A DNA stretch of 15,990 bases, from assembly GCA_021796175.1 (NCBI GenBank), contig JAJYOM010000023.1, forward strand, positions 1-15,990, read 5' to 3'. This DNA is from Thermoplasmata archaeon. GTDB taxonomy: Archaea; Thermoplasmatota; Thermoplasmata; Sysuiplasmatales; Sysuiplasmataceae. How positions within the stretch are numbered: the first letter of the stretch is position 1; each line of letters starts with the position of its first letter. Shown piece by piece: positions 7,240 through 15,149 of this stretch. The notes under the pieces are model-generated. The model saw nothing but the letters and a program-made list of their open reading frames with translations, did no database searches and was not told the DNA's origin. Both the position numbers and the translations under genes were made by a program.

Positions 7240-8982
7240 ATGGAAGTTCTGGATTACGACGCCATAATTCTTGGAAGCGGCCTCGGGGGGCTGACAACTG
7301 CAATTCACGCGAGTTTGAAGGGACAGCGAAAGATTAGGATCGCTGTCGTTACAAAGCTGCATGCAATGCGCAGCCACTCAGTCTCGGCGGAGGGCGGGAT
7401 CTCCGGAGTACTCTACCCGGAAGGGAACGAGGACACAAAAGAACTGCATGCGTACGACACGGTCAAGGGATCGGATTTCCTGGCTGATCAGGACGCGGTG
7501 GAGATTCTCGCCAACGGTGCACCTGAGGAAATAAGATTCTATGACCACATTGGTGTTTCATGGAACAGGACGGATGACGGTAAGATTCAGCAGAGACCGT
7601 TTGGCGGCATGAGCATTCCCAGGACCGCGTTCGCGGCTGACAAGACAGGTTTCTTCATGATGCGGGCGCTTTACGACGAAGTGGTCGGTCTCAGCAACGT
7701 GGACATATTCCACGAGCATTTCGCCACTTCAGTCATAATGGACGGGGGAAAGTTTGCGGGCCTTACAGCATTTGAGCTGGCAAACAGGCAGATGAAACTG
7801 TTCAGGGCAAAAGCGTGTGTCATAGCGACGGGCGGATGCTCCAGGGTATACGGTTTCACAACGACGGCCCATTCCAGCACAGGAGACGGGATAGCACTGG
7901 CATACAGGGCGGGTCTGCCGTTGAAAGACATGGAGTTTGTCCAGTTTCACCCCACGGCCCTTGTCCCCAGCGGCATACTAATCACAGAGGCTGCCAGGGG
8001 GGAAGGCGGGTATCTTCGCAACAACAGGGGAGAGCGGTTTATGGAGAAGTACGCGAAGAGCAAGATGGAGCTCGCACCGAGGGACATAGTATCGAGAGCG
8101 ATAGTGACTGAGATAAGGGATGGAAAGGGATACACGCACGAGGAGACCGGGATGCAGTATGTCCACCTGGATCTGACGCACCTTGACGCGAAACTGCTTG
8201 ACGAGAGACTCCCTATGATAAAGGAGCTGTCGATAAAGTCAATAAACGTCGATCCTCATGATGAACCGCTGCCCGTCAGGCCAGCCGCACACTTCACAAT
8301 GGGTGGGATAAACGTCAACACACAGGGACAGATAATCAGCGGGGACGGAAGCGGCACTGCAGGCGGTATGTGGGCTGTGGGCGAATGCGGATGCGTGAGC
8401 GTCCACGGTGCGAACAGACTTGGGAGCAATTCACTCAGCCAGTGCTCCGTATGGGGACGCATTGCAGGAGATGCGCTGCCCGGCTACATATCAAAATCAT
8501 CGACCATTGCTGACGCGTCGCTCCTCAGCAGGGCGGAAGCAGAGGAGAAGAGAATTGATGCGCTGCTGGAAAGCAGGGGAAGTGTCAACCCTTATGACCT
8601 GCAGGCCAGATTGCAGAAGACAATGGATGATCTTGTCTATGTGTACAGGAAGACGGATGAACTGGCGGATGCAAGGAAGGCAATCACACAGATAAGGTCT
8701 GAATATGCGAATGTTTTCATTGCGGACAAGGGGAGCGAATTCAACTCAAACCTCAGGGACGCTCTGGAGATCGGTAATCTCATAGATCTTGCAGAGGTAA
8801 TAGTGGAGGGAGCGATCAGGAGAAAGGAGAGCAGAGGAGCCCACGCGATGGTTGAGTTTCCGAAGCGGGATGATAAGAATTTCCTGAAACATACTATAGC
8901 TGTGAGGAAGGACGGTGCAGTTAATCTGAGTTACTTGCCTGTTAGCATAACAAAATGGCAACCTGTGGAGAGGGTGTACTGA
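7240..8982 (+). CDS. sdhA: Succinate dehydrogenase/fumarate reductase flavoprotein subunit
   Basis: This 580-residue subunit interconverts succinate and fumarate on the cytoplasmic side of the membrane and feeds electrons through the iron-sulfur subunit to or from quinone. The N-terminal FAD motif GSGLGG is at residues 12-17. His46 in R-S-H-S-V-S-A-E-G-G is the expected covalent FAD attachment site. The dicarboxylate site is complete by family comparison: His237 (QFHPT), Thr249-Glu250, Arg281 in A-P-R-D as the proton-transfer arginine, His351 in HFTMGG, and Arg393 in NRLGSNS. Length is normal. It is the first gene of the operon and its stop overlaps the start of the next gene (TGATG). Sequence alone does not show whether oxidation of succinate or reduction of fumarate dominates; aerobic respiration would favour the former. 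Confidence 0.95.
   Translation: MEVLDYDAIILGSGLGGLTTAIHASLKGQRKIRIAVVTKLHAMRSHSVSAEGGISGVLYPEGNEDTKELHAYDTVKGSDFLADQDAVEILANGAPEEIRFYDHIGVSWNRTDDGKIQQRPFGGMSIPRTAFAADKTGFFMMRALYDEVVGLSNVDIFHEHFATSVIMDGGKFAGLTAFELANRQMKLFRAKACVIATGGCSRVYGFTTTAHSSTGDGIALAYRAGLPLKDMEFVQFHPTALVPSGILITEAARGEGGYLRNNRGERFMEKYAKSKMELAPRDIVSRAIVTEIRDGKGYTHEETGMQYVHLDLTHLDAKLLDERLPMIKELSIKSINVDPHDEPLPVRPAAHFTMGGINVNTQGQIISGDGSGTAGGMWAVGECGCVSVHGANRLGSNSLSQCSVWGRIAGDALPGYISKSSTIADASLLSRAEAEEKRIDALLESRGSVNPYDLQARLQKTMDDLVYVYRKTDELADARKAITQIRSEYANVFIADKGSEFNSNLRDALEIGNLIDLAEVIVEGAIRRKESRGAHAMVEFPKRDDKNFLKHTIAVRKDGAVNLSYLPVSITKWQPVERVY
8967..8976 (+). promoter_or_regulatory. Ribosome binding site fixing the sdhC start
   Basis: GGAGAGGGTG lies inside the 3' end of sdhA and ends five bases before the ATG at 8982. 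It selects that ATG over the upstream in-frame ATG at 8955. Confidence 0.7.
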
Positions 8983-9395
8983 TGGCGGACGACAAGAACA
9001 TTTACGATCCGAGGGGCAGGCTGTCGAATATAGGCAGGCTGCGCGGATTTGATGCTGAGGCACTGGTGCACCTTATTTCATACAGACTGCTCATAATATC
9101 ATCACTGCTGACAGTCGTTGCTTTCCTGTTCAGTCTCGGTGTGAGCCAGCTTGATGCCGTGTGGAAGGTGCTGCTGGTCCTTGACTGGATATTCTTCTCC
9201 ACTCAGGTTTTCGAGACACTGAAGGGATTGTCGCTGACCGGTAGCGGAGGCATAGCATTCGGAAGGCTGAATCAGTCTTTCCTTTCGGGTATGCTGGGAA
9301 AAAAGGACAGCCCCGGATACAGGGCAATTCCATACATTGCACTCGCGCTATGGCTGGTTGGTCTCGTTGTTCTTATCGCGGAGATGATGGCGTGA
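8982..9395 (+). CDS. sdhC: Succinate dehydrogenase membrane-anchor subunit (three helices)
   Basis: This 137-residue protein has a polar, basic N-terminus of about 28 residues and three hydrophobic segments at about 29-53, 60-79 and 115-137. Between the second and third lies a glycine-rich, basic loop. It has no strong similarity that I recognise, but its place between the flavoprotein and iron-sulfur genes, the TGATG overlap with sdhA and the strong ribosome binding site make it the membrane anchor. The only histidine is His30 at the mouth of the first helix, so the paired-histidine haem b site of classical SdhC/SdhD is not evident within this subunit. The N-terminus is probably cytoplasmic by the positive-inside rule. 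Its stop overlaps an ATG that opens a 9-codon frame leading into the next gene. Confidence 0.75.
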   Translation: MADDKNIYDPRGRLSNIGRLRGFDAEALVHLISYRLLIISSLLTVVAFLFSLGVSQLDAVWKVLLVLDWIFFSTQVFETLKGLSLTGSGGIAFGRLNQSFLSGMLGKKDSPGYRAIPYIALALWLVGLVVLIAEMMA

Positions 9396-9424
9396 TGACA
9401 AGAAAAGGGGGTGCACTCGTTTGA
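9395..9424 (+). other. Nine-codon frame linking sdhC and sdhB
   Basis: An ATG that overlaps the sdhC stop (TGATG) opens a frame coding MTRKGGALV, and its TGA overlaps the TTG start of sdhB (TTGA). It could relay ribosomes between the genes, or it could be the true sdhB start displaced by an indel in the A4-G5 run at 9403-9411, since one extra base there would put this ATG in the sdhB frame. Confidence 0.3.
9406..9413 (+). promoter_or_regulatory. Ribosome binding site for the TTG start of sdhB
   Basis: AGGGGGTG lies seven bases before the TTG at 9421 and supports that start as the sequence stands. Confidence 0.55.
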
Positions 9425-10428
9425 GGAGATCCTGGCTTTCAATGATTGCTGTATACGCCCCGATGCTGGGGGTTCCCGTCCTTCTCTATCTATACATAAT
9501 CTTCAACGCGCTGCACATAGCCGCCGCGTCCAGGGCAATGCTCTATCTTGCAATGCTGGGCCTTGCACTCTTCAGCATAGTGAGCTTCAGGGACGTGTTC
9601 ATGGAAAGACAGAAGCCGCCACACTTTCTGGACATCAGGCAGAAGGAGGGTGTCGTCAGCCACGACCATGATATAGACAACAGGACGAGCAAGAATGTGA
9701 AAATTGTCGAAGTCAGGCTCAACAGATTCAACCCATCGACAAAGATGCTTGAAGAGCACACTTACAAGGTCAGGGTGGACAGATACTACAGTGTGCTTGA
9801 TACAATAATAGACATCAAGCGGAAACAGGATCCGACTATTGCCGTGAGATACAGCTGCAGAATGGGAATATGCGGTTCCTGCGGCATGGAGGTAAACGGC
9901 AAGCCGGTGCTCGCATGCGAGACAAATGTGTTCAAGAATATGGATGACGGCGGAAACATAAGCGTCGGGCCGATGCAGGGGCACCCGCTGCTGAAGGATC
10001 TGGTTACGGACTTTGATGATTTCTTTTCAAGGCACTCTTCCGTGTTACCGCACCTGTACAGGAAGGATGAGGTTGAAAAGTATGCTGCGAAACAGGAGTA
10101 CAGACAGACAAGGGAGGATCTGGTCAAGTTCCTTCCGTTCTCCTACTGTATAATGTGCGGTCTCTGTCTCGATGCCTGCCCCGTTGTCAACGTCAACCCT
10201 GTGTTCATAGGGCCGCAGGCTCTTTCACAGGTGCAGCGCTACCATTCAGATTCAAGGGACGAGCTGGGTGACAGAAGGCTGGAAATGGTGGACAAGCTCA
10301 CGCATGTCTGGGACTGTGAATTCGCAGGAGCCTGCTCCGTAGCATGCCCCAAGGGCGTGGATCCGGCGTACACAATCCAGCTGCTGAAGACGCAGCTGGT
10401 GCGGAAGAATCTGGGGTCTGGAAAGTAG
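9421..10428 (+). CDS. sdhB: Succinate dehydrogenase iron-sulfur subunit fused to an N-terminal membrane anchor
   Basis: The 335-residue protein is longer than usual SdhB (about 230-260). Residues 8-30 and 39-57 are two membrane helices, then a charged linker (58-95) leads into a complete SdhB. The [2Fe-2S] cysteines are 146, 151, 154 and 166; the remaining clusters use C-x2-C-x2-C-x3-C at 243-253 and C-x5-C-x3-C at 299-309. This gives the normal set for one [2Fe-2S], one [4Fe-4S] and one [3Fe-4S] centre. The quinone-site Trp and His of the E. coli enzyme (Trp164, His207) are not matched at the equivalent positions. Two helices place both ends in the cytoplasm, the correct side for SdhB. The helices probably replace a separate SdhD. 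The TTG start at 9421 follows a good ribosome binding site; an internal ATG at 9601 would give a soluble form lacking the helices. Confidence 0.9.
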   Translation: MRRSWLSMIAVYAPMLGVPVLLYLYIIFNALHIAAASRAMLYLAMLGLALFSIVSFRDVFMERQKPPHFLDIRQKEGVVSHDHDIDNRTSKNVKIVEVRLNRFNPSTKMLEEHTYKVRVDRYYSVLDTIIDIKRKQDPTIAVRYSCRMGICGSCGMEVNGKPVLACETNVFKNMDDGGNISVGPMQGHPLLKDLVTDFDDFFSRHSSVLPHLYRKDEVEKYAAKQEYRQTREDLVKFLPFSYCIMCGLCLDACPVVNVNPVFIGPQALSQVQRYHSDSRDELGDRRLEMVDKLTHVWDCEFAGACSVACPKGVDPAYTIQLLKTQLVRKNLGSGK

Positions 10429-10446
10429 TCCGCCCCTGCTTGTTGC

Positions 10447-11868
10447 CTACTTCAGCCCAAGCAGCCTGTCCACCTTCGACACCCTCCGCCTGCAGGAGGA
10501 TAACCAGTTCCTTGACGATTTGACTGCATCCGCCGCCGCATCGAGCTGCCGGCGGACGCTTGACAGACTGCTTCCACCTGCCGATGAACGCATCTCTATG
10601 TCCTCCAACGGCGAGGAAGGGAAATGCATGCCTGGCCAGAGTCCGGATACAACCTCTTCGAGCTTCTTCCCCCCTTCCACCGAGGCGGACACCGCCTTCC
10701 CCAGCGACGAATGCGCCTCCCTGAACGGCATGCCGTTCCGGACCAGGCTGTCCACGATCTCCACGGAGTATGTGAGTTCGTCTGAGGCGCTCTGAAGCAT
10801 CTTCTTCCTGTTGAACCCGGCACCGTCCATAAGCAGCGACATCATGGAAAGTGATGAACAGGTTTCGTCAACAGCGTGGAACAGCGGTGATTTGACCGTC
10901 TGAAGATCCCTCGCATAGCCGAGGGGAAGCCCCTTGACCGTCACCATGGCGGACACCAGCTCTCCGATGACTCCTCCGCTCTTCCCGCGCACCAGCTCCG
11001 CGATGTCCGGGTTTTTCTTGTGCGGCATCAGGCTGCTGCCGGTTGAGAGAGAATCGGGCAGTGAAACGAAGCCGAATTCGGATGTGTTCCACAGCACCAT
11101 CTCCTCGGCCAGGGATGAGAGATGGAGCGATATCAGGGCTGAAAGATAAGCAATGTTGAGTGCGAAATCCCTGTCCGTGGTTGCATCCAGCGAGTTCTCA
11201 AATGTATGCTCAAAACCCAGAAGTGCTGCGGTGTAGGACGGCCTGAGCGGAAGGCCGGTTCCACCGATTGCACCCGCTCCCAGCGGGGAGCTGTTGATGA
11301 TATCGAAGAGCGCTCCTGCAAGCCTTATGTCACGCATGAATCTCCAGAAATGAGCGAGCAGATGGTGGGAGAGGTACATCGGCTGTGCACGCTGCAGGTG
11401 CGTATAACCTGGAAGCGGAACGTTCACATGCCTCCTTGACACCTTCAGCAGCACTCCCTCAAGCTGGAGCAGATGCTCCGCAAGGCGCAGGAGCCCGTCC
11501 CGGGCGAACATCTTCAAATCGAGTGCAATCTGGTCGTTCCTGCTCCTGCCCGTGTGAAGCCTGGGTCCATGGGAAGGGTACATTTCGGTGAGCCTGGACT
11601 CCACCGCCATGTGTATGTCCTCTTCCCCATGCAGCAGGGCTGAAGAGCTGTCTGCATAAGAAGCGTAGATTGATCTGAGGCCGTCGACAAGGCACTTCAG
11701 TGCTTCATCATTTATCAGTCCGGCTCTCCTGAGGCCGTTTGCATGCGCTATGCTGCCCGCTATGTCAAACTTCAGTATCGAGCTGTCCTCAGGGGAGGAG
11801 GAAAATCTCTTCGCTGCCGGATCAAGCTGCTTTCTGAATCTTCCGCTCCACAACTCTTTCCTGGACAT
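10447..11868 (-). CDS. argH: Argininosuccinate lyase
   Basis: This 473-residue enzyme splits argininosuccinate into arginine and fumarate, the last step of arginine synthesis. It carries the fumarase/aspartase superfamily signature G-S-S-L-M-P-H-K-K-N-P at 277-287, whose flexible loop supplies the catalytic serine, and the histidine of Y-T-H-L-Q-R-A-Q-P (His157). The N-terminal L-W-S-G-R-F (6-11) is the family's usual opening, which supports the ATG at 11868. That start lies inside argG, so the genes overlap by 47 bp in different frames. A TTG at codon 6 would shorten the overlap but leave only the last part of the conserved opening. The gene converges on sdhB with an 18-base gap. Length and active site are normal. 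Confidence 0.95.
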   Translation of the reverse strand: MSRKELWSGRFRKQLDPAAKRFSSSPEDSSILKFDIAGSIAHANGLRRAGLINDEALKCLVDGLRSIYASYADSSSALLHGEEDIHMAVESRLTEMYPSHGPRLHTGRSRNDQIALDLKMFARDGLLRLAEHLLQLEGVLLKVSRRHVNVPLPGYTHLQRAQPMYLSHHLLAHFWRFMRDIRLAGALFDIINSSPLGAGAIGGTGLPLRPSYTAALLGFEHTFENSLDATTDRDFALNIAYLSALISLHLSSLAEEMVLWNTSEFGFVSLPDSLSTGSSLMPHKKNPDIAELVRGKSGGVIGELVSAMVTVKGLPLGYARDLQTVKSPLFHAVDETCSSLSMMSLLMDGAGFNRKKMLQSASDELTYSVEIVDSLVRNGMPFREAHSSLGKAVSASVEGGKKLEEVVSGLWPGMHFPSSPLEDIEMRSSAGGSSLSSVRRQLDAAADAVKSSRNWLSSCRRRVSKVDRLLGLK

Positions 11869-13084
11869 CCGAAGTACCGAACTCCCCTAATGCACTGCCT
11901 GCAACAGGCAGGCCGACGATATAGATGAAACCTTCAGACGCCCTCTGGTCGAATATGTCGCCCCTCGAGTATGTGGACAACGCTGTCCTGTACCTGGAAT
12001 GTTCGGATTTCAGCCCGCAGACGGTCGAACTTCCCTTGAAGAGCCTCACTCTGACCTGGCCCGTAACCTCAGCCTGTGTGGATGCTGTGAAGGTTCTGAG
12101 TGATTCCATCAGATCTGAAAACCAGAAGCCGTTGTAAACCAGTTCCGAGAATTTGTTCTCTACCGTTGACTTGAACTGCAGCATTTCCTTTGACAGCACA
12201 AGGCCCTCCAGTGCACGGTGCGCCTGTACGAGCAGGACAGCAGATGGACATTCATAGTTCTCCCGCGACTTGATGCCGACGAACCTGTCCTCGAGATGGT
12301 CTATCCTGCCCACCCCGTGTTTGCCGGCAATGGCATTGAGTTCCGCAACAAGTTCGGAGAGCTTCATGGGTTTACCGTTGAGTGAAACGGGCAACCCACC
12401 CTCGAAATCAACTGTCACGTACTCGGGCTTGTCCGGCCATCTGTCCATGTGTGATGTCCACTGATAGATATCCTCAGGCGGCTCGACCGAAGCGTCCTCG
12501 AGATCTGAGCCTTCTATGCTCCTTCCCCAGAGGTTCTCGTCAGTGCTGTACCTTGAAGGCTGGCTCTTCCTGAGTTTTATGCCGCGTGCTGCCGCATAAG
12601 CGATCTCATCGTCCCTGTTCATGTTCCACTCACGAATCGGAGCGATAACACGCAATTCCGGATTAAGCGCCTTGAAAGCCAGTTCGAACCTGACCTGGTC
12701 GTTCCCCTTTCCTGTGCAACCGTGCGCGACGTACTTGGCGCCGAGCTTTGTGGCGATTGACGCGAGTTTCTGGGCAATGAGAGGCCTTGCAAGCGCCGTG
12801 CTGAGCGGATATCTCCCTTCATACATGGCGTTCGACTTTATCGCCTCGGCGATGTATGTGTTTGCAAACTCCTCCTTCGAGTCAACAAGGAAGGACCGCA
12901 CTGCACCGTTGTCGAGCGCACGATCGGCAGCTTCCTTCAGGTCTTCTTCCTGACCGACATCGACGACAACTGTCGCCACTTCGACCGAGTACTTTTCCTT
13001 TATCCAGTTTATGGCCACGGAGGTATCGAGCCCCCCGGAATACGCCAGGACAGCAATGTCGCCCTGGTAGCGAGAAATCTTCAA
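11822..13084 (-). CDS. argG: Argininosuccinate synthase
   Basis: This 420-residue enzyme joins citrulline and aspartate at the cost of ATP to form argininosuccinate. The ATP pyrophosphatase loop A-Y-S-G-G-L-D-T-S is at residues 14-22, and the family motif G-C-T-G-K-G-N-D-Q at 122-130 is followed by R-F-E. D-E-N-L-W-G, also typical, lies further on. Length is slightly above the usual 400. The start is a TTG at 13084, backed by GGTG (13091-13094) six bases upstream; no ATG or GTG in frame precedes the P-loop. It heads the argG-argH pair and is separated by 102 bp from the ACT-domain gene, where a weak TATA-like GTATTAAC (13121-13128, minus strand) may give it its own promoter. Confidence 0.95.
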   Translation of the reverse strand: MKISRYQGDIAVLAYSGGLDTSVAINWIKEKYSVEVATVVVDVGQEEDLKEAADRALDNGAVRSFLVDSKEEFANTYIAEAIKSNAMYEGRYPLSTALARPLIAQKLASIATKLGAKYVAHGCTGKGNDQVRFELAFKALNPELRVIAPIREWNMNRDDEIAYAAARGIKLRKSQPSRYSTDENLWGRSIEGSDLEDASVEPPEDIYQWTSHMDRWPDKPEYVTVDFEGGLPVSLNGKPMKLSELVAELNAIAGKHGVGRIDHLEDRFVGIKSRENYECPSAVLLVQAHRALEGLVLSKEMLQFKSTVENKFSELVYNGFWFSDLMESLRTFTASTQAEVTGQVRVRLFKGSSTVCGLKSEHSRYRTALSTYSRGDIFDQRASEGFIYIVGLPVAGSALGEFGTSDVQERVVERKIQKAA

Positions 13085-13186
13085 TCAGAGCACCAGCTTC
13101 GATGGTAGCCGGAATTCGATGTTAATACTGTTGTAAACATTCGGACAATTTGAGTGCCGGAAGTTCGAAAATGAACAATGGCTGTT

Positions 13187-13837
13187 TCAGCTCACAAGTG
13201 AACTCAGAAGATTGTACGCCTTTATCATGTCCAGCTCCGTGACAACAAAAGTGGACTCCGTGTTGCAGCTTACAACTTCCAGGCAGTTCACACCCGCTTC
13301 AGAAAGAACCGAGGAGAAGCGTGTGAGTATGCCAGGGGTCTCCACTATCGTCTCCGGGCTCTCGACAGTGATCTCTCCGAGTCTTGTCCTCGAATTAAGG
13401 ACGAGCTCCTTGCCGAGGGCGCCCATTGTTTCATCGAAATTCTCCTCGTCAAGTATGATTGTGAGCACCCTGCTGGCCTGCTGTACCGTCAGCATGCTGT
13501 TGTTCTTCGACACTATGCTCTGCTGGATCTTCTGAAGAATCTGCAGTGTCCTCGGCTCATTCCTTGCATTGATGAGCGATACCTTTGATTTGAGCTTGAC
13601 GCGACTGTTCCTGAGCGTGGATATGAGGTCATTCTCCCTTGCTCTCCTGTTACTCAGCTCGACCTGATATCTTCTGCATGCTATCATCACGGCTTCTTCG
13701 TTCCTTGCGCCTGTCTCCTCCATAATCTTTCGGGCAAGCGCGGAGAAATTCACCACATCGTACGACAGGCAGTCCATGATGCTCGGATGCTGTGCTATGT
13801 AGTCCCTTGTAATCTCGGCAGATGTTTTCTCTGTCAA
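13187..13837 (-). CDS. ACT-domain protein, probable amino-acid-sensing regulator
   Basis: The 216-residue protein ends in an ACT domain (about 155-215: ESPETIVETPGILTRFSSVL and following), similar to the aspartokinase type that binds small amino acids. Residues about 85-150 look like a second, more diverged ACT-like unit. The N-terminal 60 residues (with HPSI, NFSALARKI and IACRRY) form a helical region that could be a winged-helix DNA-binding domain; I recognise this type from other archaeal ACT proteins but not its function. It lies between argD and argG on the same strand, so arginine or a precursor is an obvious candidate ligand, by inference from context. The start is a TTG at 13837 near the predicted transcription start. 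No enzyme domain is present. Confidence 0.7.
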   Translation of the reverse strand: MTEKTSAEITRDYIAQHPSIMDCLSYDVVNFSALARKIMEETGARNEEAVMIACRRYQVELSNRRARENDLISTLRNSRVKLKSKVSLINARNEPRTLQILQKIQQSIVSKNNSMLTVQQASRVLTIILDEENFDETMGALGKELVLNSRTRLGEITVESPETIVETPGILTRFSSVLSEAGVNCLEVVSCNTESTFVVTELDMIKAYNLLSSLVS

Positions 13838-13867
13838 ATCAGGATCGGAAAATCGTATATGCTATCT

Positions 13868-13878
13868 GGATAAAAAGC
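13868..13878 (-). promoter_or_regulatory. TATA element for the ACT-domain gene
   Basis: The minus strand reads GCTTTTTATCC in the 85-bp gap after argD. Transcription would start near 13848, leaving only about ten bases before the TTG at 13837, so the ACT gene likely has its own near-leaderless transcript. Confidence 0.5.
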
Positions 13879-13922
13879 TGACTGGAATCGTCTCCGCCTT
13901 CCTCCGCGCCCCGCAGGACCGA

Positions 13923-15149
13923 TTAATGGCCGCTGGCGGGTTCTGCATGCACATACGATGAAGCGAATGCCCTTGCCATTGAAAGGAACGACTCAATCTC
14001 CTCCACGCCAATCACCAGCGGAGGAACGAGCCTGACCACATGCTCGTGCGTCACATTCACAATGAACCCCCTGTCGAATGCAAATGACTTGAATCCTGCC
14101 GCGGACTTGCTGTCCATGTCTAAGCCGATCATGAGCCCTTTTCCCCTTACCTCATGCACATATTGCGCTTTCTCAAACACTCTTCGCAGACCCGAAACAA
14201 GCATCTCTCCCTTCCTTGAGACATCGGCCATGAAGCCGCTGGATTCGACAACATCGAGAACTGCATTGGCCGCAGCCGTGCTGAGCGGGTTGCCGCCGAA
14301 TGTGGAACCGTGGTCCCCCTGCCTGATTGCAGAAGCAACGCTGCCGCTTACTAATGTTGCGCCGATCGGCAGGCCGCCGGCAAGCGCCTTTGCCATTGTG
14401 ATTATGTCCGGCCTGCAGCCCTCCTCCCAGAGATGTGCGAAAAAACGGCCCGTCCTGCCGACTCCTGTCTGCACCTCATCCATTATCACAAGGGTACCGT
14501 TCTTCCTCGCCATTTCAGTGACCTGAGTCAGATAGTCTTTCCCCGGGACAATAACTCCACCCTCACCCTGCACCGGCTCGACCATCACGCATGCAGTATC
14601 GCTGTCGATCTTCTCCCTGAGGCTCTCTGCAGAGCCGTACTCCGCCCACTCGACATCCTTGTAGAGCAGATTCTCAAAGCCGCTCCAGTACTTGCGCTGG
14701 CCAGTAACCGAGAGTGTCATCGCAGTTCTGCCGTGGAATGAATTGTCCATTGATACGATCTTCCGCCTTCCGGTGGCCTTGAAAGCGAACTTTATGGCGG
14801 CCTCGTTAGCCTCCGCACCGCTGTTGCTGAAGAACACTTTCCATCCGGCAGACTGCGCATGCGCTGCAAGCCTGGACGCGAGAACTGACTGGTTGTCAAT
14901 CTCATAGAGATTGGATGTGTGTATCACACTGTTTGCCTGGTTGCAGATTGCCGAGACCAGTCTAGGATGGCTGTACCCCAGGCTGTTGACAGCGATTCCG
15001 GCAACCAGGTCTATGTATTCTCTGCCGCTGCTGTCCCATACCGTGCATCCCTTTCCCCTCACGAAGGAGATTTGCTGCCTTCCGTATGTGTTCAGTATCG
15101 AACTCTCAGTCTCGCGGGTCACTTTCTCATTTCTGTATCTCAGTACCAT
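13923..15149 (-). CDS. argD: Acetylornithine aminotransferase (class III, PLP-dependent)
   Basis: This 408-residue enzyme transfers an amino group from glutamate to N-acetylglutamate semialdehyde, giving N-acetylornithine. It shows the fold-type I class III pattern: S-G-A-E-A-N-E-A-A at 110-118, the aspartate that contacts the PLP ring nitrogen in V-I-M-D-E-V-Q (Asp224), and the PLP lysine in M-A-K-A-L-A-G-G (Lys254). Length is normal. Archaeal members can also act in lysine synthesis, but the adjacent argJ and argB point to arginine. The ATG at 15149 overlaps argB by 23 bp. A GTG at codon 10 (15122), just after the argB stop, is a possible alternative start. No promoter is seen before it, so it is co-transcribed with argB. 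Confidence 0.93.
   Translation of the reverse strand: MVLRYRNEKVTRETESSILNTYGRQQISFVRGKGCTVWDSSGREYIDLVAGIAVNSLGYSHPRLVSAICNQANSVIHTSNLYEIDNQSVLASRLAAHAQSAGWKVFFSNSGAEANEAAIKFAFKATGRRKIVSMDNSFHGRTAMTLSVTGQRKYWSGFENLLYKDVEWAEYGSAESLREKIDSDTACVMVEPVQGEGGVIVPGKDYLTQVTEMARKNGTLVIMDEVQTGVGRTGRFFAHLWEEGCRPDIITMAKALAGGLPIGATLVSGSVASAIRQGDHGSTFGGNPLSTAAANAVLDVVESSGFMADVSRKGEMLVSGLRRVFEKAQYVHEVRGKGLMIGLDMDSKSAAGFKSFAFDRGFIVNVTHEHVVRLVPPLVIGVEEIESFLSMARAFASSYVHAEPASGH

Noticed and set aside
8955..8981. Upstream ATG extending SdhC by nine residues
   Set aside because: The strong ribosome binding site at 8967-8976 and the TGATG overlap favour the ATG at 8982.
12621..13125. Plus-strand ORFs opposite argG (and similar ones opposite argD and argH)
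   Set aside because: These are shadow frames of well-supported minus-strand enzymes with complete active-site motifs.
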